A DNA stretch of 64,000 nucleotides, taken from Tritrichomonas musculus (lineage: Eukaryota; Parabasalia; Tritrichomonadida; Tritrichomonadidae). The DNA lies in contig JAPFFF010000040.1 in assembly GCA_039105265.1 (NCBI GenBank), positions 1,054,001-1,118,000 on the forward strand. The letters are read 5' to 3'. The translations under genes were made by a program, and so were the position numbers. Numbering within the stretch: the first letter of the stretch is position 1; the number at the start of each line of letters is the position of its first letter. Of this stretch, positions 18,445 through 28,556 are shown one piece after another. Under the pieces are notes generated by a model. The model saw only the letters and a list, made by a program, of their open reading frames with translations, searched no databases and was not told where the DNA came from.

Positions 18445-20682
18445 TTATTCTTTGAAGAAAGTATAGTCCATCATATTCTTGAAACCATTTTCCTTCAATA
18501 TCTTCAATGACTCATTCCAGAACATTTTCTGGTAAGCATTTGCCGCTTTATAATGCATGAAAATCGAAGCGAACGTGTTATCAATTATCTTCAACACGTC
18601 CAATGCATCAAACCCAGAAGATTGGGCTAATCTGAATAATTGGTCAGATCTAGTTGTATTTTGGAATGTATTATGAATTGAGCAAAATGCAATTCTTACA
18701 CCAAAATCAAAGAAGAAACGACTTGGACTTTTAACCCAACCAGAAACTGCTGAATCCATTCTTCTAGAAGAATTGACTAGGATTGAGTTATTATGAGATG
18801 TAACATCATTCAATAAACTTTCATTTTGGGCAATTTTGAAACCACCAGAAATTCTTCTAGCATGGCCTCTATTTAAAGCACAAGTGACGGAATTTGGAAC
18901 TTTTTCGCCTGCAAATATACTGACAGGGACGAAATTATTTTGTAAGTAATCGAAAGTACTTTCAAAATACTTCATTGCATCCTCATCAATTTCACCAGTA
19001 GTTGTCATGAAGCCAATTACGCCTTTATCTTTATAAGCAACACATAATTCAGCAACTTTTTGTACTTCAATAGGAGTTAAAGCTAATATGTTGGCATTTA
19101 AGACAACTTTAACTGTGATTTGATCTTTTTTATTTTCGCAAAATTTGTTACAAACATCACAAATGATATCAAGAACTTGCTCGGCTGTCAATTCTTTAGT
19201 GTGCAAAAGTGGACAGCAAGTTAATTCTAAATAAACAACTTTATCAACAAAGGCTTCGTATAAAACAGCATTAAGTCCTTCACGAATATTTCTCTCACTT
19301 TGTAAAAGTGCTAAACATAAAGTCTTGCCTTTCATGTTGAGGTTTTTTTCATCTTCGTTCAATATATAATTTTGCATGTCTTCGAAAGATTCAAATTTAG
19401 GTAGATGCTGATCATATCGATCGACTCTTTCTTTCTCGGGAAGCTCTTGATAAAATGTCCATAATAGAGGTAATGGGACACTTCCAATGAATCGACAATC
19501 AAGGTCGCATTTGGGCATCTGTTGAAGGAGTGCTAAGGTTAATGGTGGATTTTCAGTTGGTGGTGAGAATTTGGGTGGAACAGTTAATCCTAATTTTGCA
19601 TAATAATCTACATTTTTAACAAGTCCGGAAATGTCAATGTTATTCTTTTGTAGGACTTTGATGGCTTGAACAAATGCTTCAACTCTTAGCCTTTTCTTTA
19701 AAGATGGACTTACAAAGGCTGCTCTAAAACCGAAATCCATCATTTTCATTAATTGTGGAAGGGTAAAATTGAATGTTTCTTGCAATAAGTAATATTCACC
19801 AGATAAAGTAACACCAGAAACAGTTGGATTATCGGTACATGGAACTATACGGACACCTAAGTCATATAATTTTTTAATAGGATGGTCTTCTAACTTTTTA
19901 ACTGCTTTTGTTTGGACATTAGAAGAAACGCAGCATTCGAGGGCAATACGGCGATCGATAACTTCATCAAGAACACGTTGATCTTCAACAATACGAGTTC
20001 CATGTCCAATTCGCTGACATGAGCATTTTAGAGCAAGCTCAACTGATTTGGCACCAAAAGCTTCACCTGCATGGATTGTAACACTGATGGAGTTTGAACG
20101 AATTGTACGAAATGCTTTAACATGCTTTTGAGGTGGGAATCCATATTCAGGTCCAGCAAGATCAAAACCAACAACATTTCGATGACGATATCTCCAACAT
20201 ATATCAGCTATTTCAGCATTGACCTCTGGTGACATTTGACGCATTGCACAACAAATGATACGCGGTGTGATTGGTAATTTTTCTTCGGCTAGAATACAAC
20301 CTTCAATTGCTGCTTCGAGAATTTGAGAATATGAATAGCCATTTTTAGTGTGTAAAGCTGGAGCAAATCTTAACTCAATATAAGAAATTCCATCGGCAAC
20401 AGCATCTTCACAAGCTTCGTAAAAAATTCTGGTAATGGCATATGGTTGCTGCATAACAAGATTGACAATATCAAAACATTGTAAATATGTTGGAAGGTCT
20501 GGACAATCCATTGGCGCAGTCATTAAATGCTTAAGTTCTTCAATATCTGTTGTCGGAAGCTGTACATGTTGCTCGTTTGCTAAATCAATGACCGTTTGAG
20601 GGCGAACGAATCCATCAAGATGACAATGCAATTCTGCTTTAGGTAATTGCCTAATAATTTCGAGTGGAAGATGAATAGACAT
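18445..20682 (-). CDS. Adenosine deaminase fused to a degenerate second deaminase domain
   Basis: A 745-residue protein of two adenosine deaminase-type TIM barrels in tandem. Residues 1-350 keep the catalytic signature: ELHCHLDG with zinc ligands H19 and H21, VTIHAGE (about 207-213) with the zinc His and the catalytic Glu, RIGHGTR (about 228), and CTDNPTVSG (about 288) with the zinc Asp. This half should convert adenosine to inosine or act on a close relative. Residues about 385-745 have the same fold order but have lost the key residues: the HxH site reads CDLDCRF, RIGHG has become RISGG, and the TDNP site reads CSIHNTF, while IFAGE keeps the Glu. The second half is thus predicted to be non-catalytic. 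Start and stop are clean. An ENT carrier gene lies a few kilobases away. Confidence 0.9.
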   Translation of the reverse strand: MSIHLPLEIIRQLPKAELHCHLDGFVRPQTVIDLANEQHVQLPTTDIEELKHLMTAPMDCPDLPTYLQCFDIVNLVMQQPYAITRIFYEACEDAVADGISYIELRFAPALHTKNGYSYSQILEAAIEGCILAEEKLPITPRIICCAMRQMSPEVNAEIADICWRYRHRNVVGFDLAGPEYGFPPQKHVKAFRTIRSNSISVTIHAGEAFGAKSVELALKCSCQRIGHGTRIVEDQRVLDEVIDRRIALECCVSSNVQTKAVKKLEDHPIKKLYDLGVRIVPCTDNPTVSGVTLSGEYYLLQETFNFTLPQLMKMMDFGFRAAFVSPSLKKRLRVEAFVQAIKVLQKNNIDISGLVKNVDYYAKLGLTVPPKFSPPTENPPLTLALLQQMPKCDLDCRFIGSVPLPLLWTFYQELPEKERVDRYDQHLPKFESFEDMQNYILNEDEKNLNMKGKTLCLALLQSERNIREGLNAVLYEAFVDKVVYLELTCCPLLHTKELTAEQVLDIICDVCNKFCENKKDQITVKVVLNANILALTPIEVQKVAELCVAYKDKGVIGFMTTTGEIDEDAMKYFESTFDYLQNNFVPVSIFAGEKVPNSVTCALNRGHARRISGGFKIAQNESLLNDVTSHNNSILVNSSRRMDSAVSGWVKSPSRFFFDFGVRIAFCSIHNTFQNTTRSDQLFRLAQSSGFDALDVLKIIDNTFASIFMHYKAANAYQKMFWNESLKILKENGFKNMMDYTFFKE

Positions 20683-21206
20683 TTTATATCAAACAAAAAA
20701 GTGATTAAAATTGATAGACTCATTTACTTAATTTTATAATAGCAATAGTAGATTTTTTAATAAAATAATTATAATATAACATTATTTTAATTATATATTA
20801 ATTATTTAATGAATATATTTTGCATAAAAGTTATATGGATAATGAGATAATTATATTTTTCTAATTCTTAAGTTTTTCAAATTCATTGTTTTGATAGAGT
20901 TAAATAATTCATCTCATATAATAACTAAAAAAGAATTAGAGATGCTTTATTTTGCTAATCTTTGAATAATAAATAGAAAACACAATAGTATTATTTTATC
21001 GTCTTAAATATCGTAAGCTTTGAATTTTTTATAGCTTTTTGTGTAATATCAACTTTTTGAAAAAGTTATTTTATAGATTAAAAAATAAGAATATACAGCA
21101 TAATGATTCATAAATATTTTTTTATGATACAAAATTCATACCATCCTTATATAAATTTAATAATAAAAAATAAAAATAAAAATTGGTTCCTTTTTTTAAA
21201 AAAATT
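20683..21206. other. AT-rich intergenic region
   Basis: About 520 bases upstream of the deaminase gene and downstream of the Nudix gene. No gene or repeat is seen. Confidence 0.6.
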
Positions 21207-21926
21207 TTAAATTTTTCCTTCAGCAGAAAGTTGTTGGTATAAATGAAGAGCACATAAAGTTTTTGCATCTGGAGTTGTTTTCCAAAGGTCGGAAAACTTA
21301 ACAATCTTTAAGACAATTTGCTCGTGATCTGATTCACCTCCAAGCTTTCCTTCTAATGCTAGAATCTCTTCATGTTTCATCGTCTTTCTCCATGCAAAAA
21401 GACGAATAAATTCATCAAGTAATCCTGGAGATGTATAAACACCACCAGTTCCATATGCTAATTCTGTAAGATCAATTAATTCAGAGGCATCAACTTTAAG
21501 TCCACATTCTTCTTCAAGTTCTTTAATTGCAACACCACGGAGATTTCCTAGGCCATCCGTCATTCCTGCAGGAATTTCCAATAATAATTTACCAACAGGT
21601 ACACGTGGCTGCTTTGTAAGAATTGAATATTGTTCCTTTGTTTCTTCATCTGTTAAGATAACTAACATAGCAACTGCTGATCCTCGGAGCATAACAATTC
21701 CTGGAATAGTAGAACCATTGCGAACAGCTTGAGATTTAACTTTAACAAAACCAATACGACTTGAGCCAAATCTGTCAATTGATTGTACTTCAAGCGATTG
21801 AATATCAATTGAATCGTCAAGACCTGAAATCCAATTCTTAACTAAATCTGTACCAAGAGCTACAGTTGCATCAGGAGCAGCTGCAACAGTTACTGGAATA
21901 TCTTTTCCGCGAAATTTAAGAGACAT
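21207..21926 (-). CDS. Nudix hydrolase, ADP-sugar/UDP-sugar pyrophosphatase type
   Basis: A 239-residue soluble Nudix protein. The Nudix box lies at about residues 119-141 (PAGMTDGLGNLRGVAIKELE then EECGL). The core REUXEEXGU motif reads KELEEECGL, so the metal-binding glutamates are kept, while the Glu usual at the seventh position of the box is Gly and the Arg is Lys. This form of the box and the long N-terminal beta region fit the NUDT14/plant NUDX14 group, which splits ADP-ribose or nucleotide sugars into a sugar phosphate and a nucleoside monophosphate. The exact substrate cannot be read from the sequence. The ATG is the first of the frame. Confidence 0.85.
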   Translation of the reverse strand: MSLKFRGKDIPVTVAAAPDATVALGTDLVKNWISGLDDSIDIQSLEVQSIDRFGSSRIGFVKVKSQAVRNGSTIPGIVMLRGSAVAMLVILTDEETKEQYSILTKQPRVPVGKLLLEIPAGMTDGLGNLRGVAIKELEEECGLKVDASELIDLTELAYGTGGVYTSPGLLDEFIRLFAWRKTMKHEEILALEGKLGGESDHEQIVLKIVKFSDLWKTTPDAKTLCALHLYQQLSAEGKI

Positions 21927-22131
21927 TTTGTGAAATTTAGATTATATGAGATTCAAATAAAATCTATCGGCATGCTCTGAATTTATTTTTTTCTAACTTG
22001 CGTAAAAACCATTACTAGCATATAAAAATGAAAAATCTAGCATAATTAGCCGTTTACTTACACATCAATTCAACTAAAAAATCCTTAGAAAAAGTAAATT
22101 TTTAAGGATTTTTTTCCACATTCATTAAATT

Positions 22132-23997
22132 TCATTTAAATGTTAAACTTGTTGATGAGTTTACAAATTGATAATTTTTTACAACACTTTTCTCTTTATC
22201 AGCAGATAAAGAAGAAATCTGCTTATCTTGACCATCATCATTATAACTAGTATCATGAATGAAAGGATTTTTCTGTTTACTTTTATTTGCTGAAGTTAGA
22301 AAATCGTTTGCATTGAAAGATTTTTTTAACATCATTTCACTTTTAGCCTGACTAATTAAAGGTTTGGAAGGTTTAAGTAATAGCCTAGATTTATTACTAC
22401 CTAAAAAAACATTACTTGCTTTATGATTAGTGCTACTTTCATTGCGAAAATCACCATCATTTGTAGACAAACAATTTGTTGAGCTTTGAATATCATCATT
22501 ATTCGTAAATTTACTCAACGCACTTTTACTCTTGCTTGTATGATTAATATTAATGTTGAAAATGTTCTTGGGTTGTGTATTGACGCTTTGATTATTTTTT
22601 CCATTTTCTTTTTCATCTAAAATAAGGAATGGGTTAAAAGAAAGTTGAGAAGTGCTAGAAGTCTTCATATATTGGTCTGTTGAGCTCTTTGACTCAAATT
22701 GAGGAAGAAGATCAGAATTAATAATACTAGAATTGCTCGGTAAATGAGTTGAAATATATTTGGGGAGATTTTGATGGCTTACTGATGCATTAATGTTAGG
22801 TAGGCTGAAAGGATTGCCATTAGGCATACTATATCTCTGTATATGGTTAAGAAAAATATTAGAATTTATGGTACAACCTTTTTTGGGATTTCTCGGTTTA
22901 GCATCTAAAAAATAATTATCAGTATTAGTATCAAGAAGAAATTCGTCATTATCTAAATTATAAAATTGATTGGAATTTGAATCATTATTTTCAAACGTAT
23001 TTAAAGTCAATTCAGAATTGTTGCTGCTTATTCTATTGGAATTACCAAATTTAGATAGCCATTCATGATGTTCAACTTGCTCAATTGTTAAACGATGCTT
23101 TGGATTTTTTCGAAGCATTGATGTAATAAGACCTTTAAGTTCTGGCGAGATTGGCTTTGGAAAATAAGTGTTTGATGTGAGAATTTCATTGGTAAGGACT
23201 TCACCTTTCCCTTGAAAAGGCAAAGTGCCAAAAACCATTCCAAATAAAACTATTCCAAGTGACCAAATATCAATTGAATACGAATACCTTGCATGTAAAA
23301 TGATTTCAGGAGATGAATATGCCAAAGAACCACAAAATGTGCCTCTCAGGTGATCATTTTGATTGACAATTTCATATTCTTCCTTAAGTTCATCACTTTT
23401 AGAATTTGGTGATGATTGAATAGAAAAGCCAAAATCAATCAACTTAATCAAATCCTCATTAACAATAACGAAGTTTTCAAATTTAATATCTCGATGGATG
23501 ATATTCTTTGAATGTAAGTATGAAACTGCAGATACCATTTGCTTGAAAAAATGACATGCTTTTTTTTCAGTGAGACATTTTCCTTTTTTTTTGAGATAGT
23601 CTAATAAAGATCCTTTAGGAAAATATTCCATAATTAAGTAATAAATGTTAACAGGCGTTTTATCTTCATCAAGTTCTTCATGGAAAACATTAAAGAATTC
23701 AACAATATTTGGGTGATGAACATTTTGAGATATTTCAATTTCACGAAGAAGCTGCTTTTTTTTATTTATGAGTTCAGCATTATCACAACTTTGTGGTTTT
23801 TTTGATGAATCATCAATTTTTTTATTTAAGGTAGACCATTTTGGACAATTCATATCAATTACTTTGATTGCAACGTAACTATCTTCTTTACTACTGGCAC
23901 TCTTTTCCAAATCAATCGCTTTATAAACAATAGAGAAAGAACCTTTCCCAATGACATTTAGAATTTTGTATCGGGAAAACTTTGTTTTCCCTTCCAT
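22132..23997 (-). CDS. Ser/Thr protein kinase with long Asn/Ser-rich tail
   Basis: A 621-residue kinase. The catalytic domain (about 10-310) is complete: glycine loop IGKGSFSIVY (16-25), Lys45 in VAIKV, HRDIKFEN with the catalytic Asp170, DFG at 188-190, the SPE motif in YSSPEI, and the IWSLGIVLFGMVFG block. The domain resembles the CAMK group (TSSK/SNF1-like), with a helical insertion between Lys45 and the alphaC region (about 50-80). Residues 320-621 are low-complexity, rich in Asn, Ser and Lys, without a known domain and probably disordered. As an RD kinase it may be regulated by activation-loop phosphorylation. Specific substrates are unknown. Confidence 0.9.
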   Translation of the reverse strand: MEGKTKFSRYKILNVIGKGSFSIVYKAIDLEKSASSKEDSYVAIKVIDMNCPKWSTLNKKIDDSSKKPQSCDNAELINKKKQLLREIEISQNVHHPNIVEFFNVFHEELDEDKTPVNIYYLIMEYFPKGSLLDYLKKKGKCLTEKKACHFFKQMVSAVSYLHSKNIIHRDIKFENFVIVNEDLIKLIDFGFSIQSSPNSKSDELKEEYEIVNQNDHLRGTFCGSLAYSSPEIILHARYSYSIDIWSLGIVLFGMVFGTLPFQGKGEVLTNEILTSNTYFPKPISPELKGLITSMLRKNPKHRLTIEQVEHHEWLSKFGNSNRISSNNSELTLNTFENNDSNSNQFYNLDNDEFLLDTNTDNYFLDAKPRNPKKGCTINSNIFLNHIQRYSMPNGNPFSLPNINASVSHQNLPKYISTHLPSNSSIINSDLLPQFESKSSTDQYMKTSSTSQLSFNPFLILDEKENGKNNQSVNTQPKNIFNININHTSKSKSALSKFTNNDDIQSSTNCLSTNDGDFRNESSTNHKASNVFLGSNKSRLLLKPSKPLISQAKSEMMLKKSFNANDFLTSANKSKQKNPFIHDTSYNDDGQDKQISSLSADKEKSVVKNYQFVNSSTSLTFK

Positions 23998-24958
23998 ATA
24001 AAATCTGAAATAAAAAACAATCTAATATTCAATTTTTGATTTAAAATTTTTCAATTACCTAAATAGTTTTCTGTTGTTCAAATGATAAAATAGATAATAC
24101 TCTTTATATATTTATACCAAGGTGTAGATAAAATATGTTAAAATTTGAGGGCAATCTCGTTTAAGTTTTGAAAAATTACAATCACAGAAAAAGTTAATAT
24201 TTCTTAAGTTGTCAGATTTGAATTTAAGAAGTTTATTTTTTATTAAAAGAAGGTTAAAGAATTTGAATGAATATCACACAAAAAATTATTTTATATTTTT
24301 CTCATTAGTTTTTGAATATTTATATATAATAATTATATTATTGATATGTAAAAAGATTCTTCTTCTCCTTTTGTTTAAAACTATAATTGAAGTATGATTC
24401 CAAAAATAATTGAAAAATAATAATAATAGAAGCAAGCAATAAACTTAATTTTAGAGATTGAAACGGGAAACTTCCAAAAATAGGGACCTTGCATTAAACA
24501 ACCGCAATTTTTTTGAAATTTTTCAACTGGTATTATTTCTTTCCTTCATTTTTTTTAAAAGTTGAAAAAGGATTTTTTTATGGATTTAATGCCATATGTT
24601 CTAAACTGAAATTAGTAGGATAATGCGAATATAGTGTGTTAAATTGAAGCATTTAGCAATATATATCACAAAATCTATTGAAATATTTCCCAAACTCTCA
24701 AATTTTTCAATAAGCAAAAGTAAACTTTTTAAATGCACAATTTATATTATTGAAACAATTATTTGATGTTTCTGAATTTCCATATATGAGCTTGATATCT
24801 TCTTTAATGCATAAATTAATGTTTAAAATAGTTTAGTGACGCCAATAATCGAGTGAAATTGAATATGATTATCAAATCCTTTATCTACGTTTATTATACA
24901 AAAATTTGAATTGACTTGTCCAGATATCTATACAATATATATAATTGTAATTTCCTAA
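23998..24958. other. Intergenic region, divergent promoters
   Basis: About 960 bases between two divergent genes (kinase and ENT carrier). A slightly GC-richer patch at 24455-24515 (AAACGGGAAACTTCC) does not resolve into an RNA gene that I recognise. Otherwise AT-rich. Confidence 0.5.
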
Positions 24959-26170
24959 ATGGAAAATCCAAACATTGAAGAATTTTTGAACGAAAATGAG
25001 AATGAAGCATCTCAAAAGAAAGTTCCATCAATAATGTTCTTCCTCTTAGGAAATGCCTCCCTTTTAGCATATAACATTGCTATTAATGCAATTGATATTT
25101 TTTCACCCATTTTTACAAGCTTGAATATTAATATTGGAGCAGATTTAAGTCGTTCTTATAATATTCCATCAGCCATAGTTTCTTTCATATTAATTTTCCT
25201 CAAACCAAGAAATCTCAGAATATCAATTATAACTGGTTTGGTCATTTTAATATTAATTATGTGCGTAATGGCGGTTTTATTTTCAATTGAAAGTTTGAAG
25301 GAGGAAGTTAGGAAATTATATTGGGCTGTAGTGATAGTTATTGGATGCACAGCTGTTTTTTCTTCTCTTGTTTTCTCATCTACATATGCTTTTGCCTCAC
25401 AATGCGGAGAAAAGGCAAGTGCTGCTGTTAGTTCAGGAAATGGAGGCTGTGGAGTGATAGCTGCTGCCATTCGAATTATTACAAAGCTAGCATTATCCAA
25501 AAATGACAAAGTTTCATCAATTATCTACTATTCGGTTGCCGCAGTCATTTTATTTGCCACTTTACTTTACTTTGTTATTATTACACAGCGAAATGAAAAT
25601 AATATTAGTGATTATTTAATACAAGAAAAAGATTCTATGGATACAGTGCTTCCTTCGATGAAACAACTCTTTGGCACAATCAAGATCATCTGGATTGAAT
25701 GGTCCAGTGTTGCATTAAACTTTGTAATAACATTAACTCTCTTTCCAGGTTATACAACTGATATCAGACAAGGAAAACTTGGTGATTGGAGCTTCGTTTT
25801 AGTAACAACTGTCTTCTGCATTTTTGACTGGGTTGGGAGGTTTTTACCTTCTGTTATCATGTTTCCACCGCGAAAATTTGCTTGGATACCAATTTTATGC
25901 CGCCTTATTTTCTTTGTTATATTTATGATATCAATTCAAGGAGTCTGTAATTGCGGAGAACCTTATTGGTCAATTTGCTGGCAGATTCCATTTGCTTTAA
26001 CAAATGGTTATTGTGGAACTGTTTCGCTAATTTATGGATCAAATCATGAAAAGTGCACAATGGAACAAAGAAAACAAGCATCATTTCTTGTTTCGTTTGC
26101 AATTAATGCTGGAATTTTGATAGCAATGTTCTTTACTTATGCAATGCCTGCTGGCAAGCATCTTGAGTAA
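24959..26170 (+). CDS. Equilibrative nucleoside transporter (ENT/SLC29 family)
   Basis: A 403-residue polytopic membrane protein with about ten to eleven hydrophobic spans. The best family signature is the fourth/fifth span region (about residues 135-175), YAFASQCGEKASAAVSSGNG then CGVIAA, which matches the conserved ENT block FAS.LP......M.GQG.SG. The C-terminal half has SVALNFVITLTLFPG and FDWVGRFLPS, also ENT hallmarks (the N....T..VFPG and D..GR motifs). ENT proteins carry nucleosides or bases down their gradient or with protons. Parasitic protists depend on them for purines. The charged N-terminus is cytosolic. The start is the only ATG before the first span. Confidence 0.88.
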   Translation: MENPNIEEFLNENENEASQKKVPSIMFFLLGNASLLAYNIAINAIDIFSPIFTSLNINIGADLSRSYNIPSAIVSFILIFLKPRNLRISIITGLVILILIMCVMAVLFSIESLKEEVRKLYWAVVIVIGCTAVFSSLVFSSTYAFASQCGEKASAAVSSGNGGCGVIAAAIRIITKLALSKNDKVSSIIYYSVAAVILFATLLYFVIITQRNENNISDYLIQEKDSMDTVLPSMKQLFGTIKIIWIEWSSVALNFVITLTLFPGYTTDIRQGKLGDWSFVLVTTVFCIFDWVGRFLPSVIMFPPRKFAWIPILCRLIFFVIFMISIQGVCNCGEPYWSICWQIPFALTNGYCGTVSLIYGSNHEKCTMEQRKQASFLVSFAINAGILIAMFFTYAMPAGKHLE

Positions 26171-28509
26171 TTATTATTATATTTAATTTTTTTTTTTTTT
26201 GTTATTATTCACACAAAAATGCCTCAGCTCCCACAAAAAAAATCGAACTTAAAAATGAAAATTTTAGAGAATGTTCTAAAAAGATGCGGGCACAGACATT
26301 TTTTTTTTTTAAATAAAATATTACTAATAATTCCATTATTATACTTTAAATTACATTCCTAATATTGGTAATATTGGATCTGAATCATAAAATAAGTTTA
26401 GAAATTCAAATCTTCTCGAAATATAAACTGTTCAATATTTTTAATAATAAAACATTTGCTGATTCTTTCATTTGAGCAATACCTTTCAATATTTGATACC
26501 ACAAATAGCAACCAATACATGCAGATGTTTTATTTGATGAATTCACCAACTGCTTTATTGATAGCAATTTGACTTTAATAATCATTGAATTATATTAAAG
26601 TTCATTGAATTCGTAAGGCAAATGGTTTCTTCTTTTATTGAATATATAATTTACACTCATATTTCCAATTACTTTACATATTTTATGTTTTAGAAGAATG
26701 TTCTCAAAAAGTTAGATTTCTGTTGACACATATAAAAAGTTATTGATTCATAGAACAAAAAAATAAAGTTTGTAAAAAGTTTATATACTAAACGTTTAAA
26801 AAAAAGCTTCAAAACTGGGGGGAATAGATTATTTATTGCATAAAAAAGGATCTATTCTAAAAAATTTGATTTTTTTCTGAGATAAATCAAAAATAAATAC
26901 AATACAAAATAAAATCTTTTTATATTATTACCTAATTTTAACCAAAATTACATCCCGCCTAAATTGAGCGAGATTGAGTGGCTGACGGTAAGTATCCATA
27001 AAAAATTTGTAACTTAATGATAGCTTTTCCTAACCGCTCTTCCCACACAAATATATAAATGATTCTCTAGGTATAACTTTTTGAGTTAGAAAGAACTCAC
27101 AAAATTTCAAAGCAGAAGAAAAAAAATTTGTAAAGCTCTTAAATTTTAGGAATAAAAAATATACATTTATAATTATTATTTTCTTGATTTTCAATAAAAA
27201 AGCTGTTATATCTCAATATAAAAGAAAACAGTATGAATAATAATTATATAAAAATATATAACGGCTTCCATTGACTTAATTTTACAATGAATTGGAATTT
27301 AGAAAAACAATCAAAACGAATACTCTAATTTATTTTATGACATAATGTTAAAAAAATGGAGCTATTTTACATTCAAAAAAAGTTTGCAATGACAATTTTA
27401 CAATAATGTTACTCACATTTGAATTCAATTGGCTTCTACCAAAATAAAATCATTAAATTCTATTGAATATCCCTTTTTTCAAAAATTTGGTTATTTACTT
27501 AATGAAAATTAGAAGTTCCATTACACAAATTATTTATAAACTTTTTTATACTCAAAAAAGAAACTAATAATTACAAATATTCTTTTATAAATGGAAAACT
27601 TTAATTTCCTTCCTCATGCATGAGAAACATGATGTTTGGCGAAAAACTCTCAAATAATTCAATCAAATTTCAGAAGACAAATTTAAATTTCATAACATTC
27701 ATTCAATTTTAAAAGGTTTATACCTCAATTTATTCATTAAATCCCAATGTTGGGAAATAATATTACAAATACAAATTAATAAAAAATTACTATTTATAAA
27801 ATTTTCTTAAATTCAGTATGATATGAAAACACTCATGTTTATTCAATATAAAAAATATGGTTATATAGAAATATTCATGTCTTTTTACAAGTTTCAGAAA
27901 TTATTTTATATTTGAGAGATTATTATTTATGATTTTCTGATAAAATTTGTTTTCCAAATTTGAAATTCAAAGACAATAATTCTGAATTATAATGAATTGA
28001 GAAAATTCTGAACAAGATTATTTTTTGCTTATTCAATTTAAATATACATTTATTGGTGCATAGCATTAAATTTATAATTCAATACCACATACAAATGATA
28101 TGATATATACATATATATTTAATTTAAAAATATATTTTAGAAGCATTTTTGTATTGCCGCACAATCAGTGAGTTTTCCTTAAAAAGTAAATTTTTTATAT
28201 TTGAACATATATATCTTTTAGATATGGATATTAATAAGAATAAAATTAAAAAATATTTTAATAACAGAAAAACAAAATTTAAAATATTATTATATAAGAT
28301 ATTATATTACAAAACAAATGAGATATAAGATAATTGAATTATATTGTTCTGAATAAACCAAAAAGTTTTTTATTTGCAAACATATCTTTAATTTAATTTA
28401 GCATCTAAATTAATTAAAAAAATAATAAAGAATTTTTTTTTATAAAAAAAGAGTATTTCACCATTCAAATATTAAGTAATCGCCTAAGGCAAAAAATTAA
28501 CCTTAATTA
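26171..28509. other. Long AT-rich intergenic region
   Basis: About 2.3 kb without a credible gene. A GC-richer patch at 26945-27060 (CATCCCGCC, TGAGTGGCTGACGG) might be a small RNA or an old insertion, but I recognise no family or secondary structure. The rest is AT-rich, with T-runs near 26190 and 26300. Confidence 0.5.
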
Positions 28510-28517
28510 AACTTTTT

Positions 28518-28552
28518 CAAAACAGAAATAATTCCCGAATATTTCTGTTTTG
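28518..28552 (+). promoter_or_regulatory. Perfect inverted repeat just before the kinase start codon
   Basis: Arms of 13 bases, CAAAACAGAAATA (28518-28530) and TATTTCTGTTTTG (28540-28552), enclose a 9-base loop. It ends four bases before the ATG at 28557. It could be an operator-like site or a hairpin in the short 5' leader. The AACTTTTT motif sits right at its left edge (28510-28517). Confidence 0.7.
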
Positions 28553-28556
28553 TATA

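Noticed and set aside
24209-24397. Short frame between the kinase and ENT genes
   Set aside because: It is a Leu/Ile/Phe-rich translation of AT-rich DNA with no upstream motif and no similarity that I recognise.
26945-27060. GC-richer patch that might be a small structured RNA
   Set aside because: I could not find a paired core, an Sm site in the right place or pol III boxes, so there is no support for an RNA gene.
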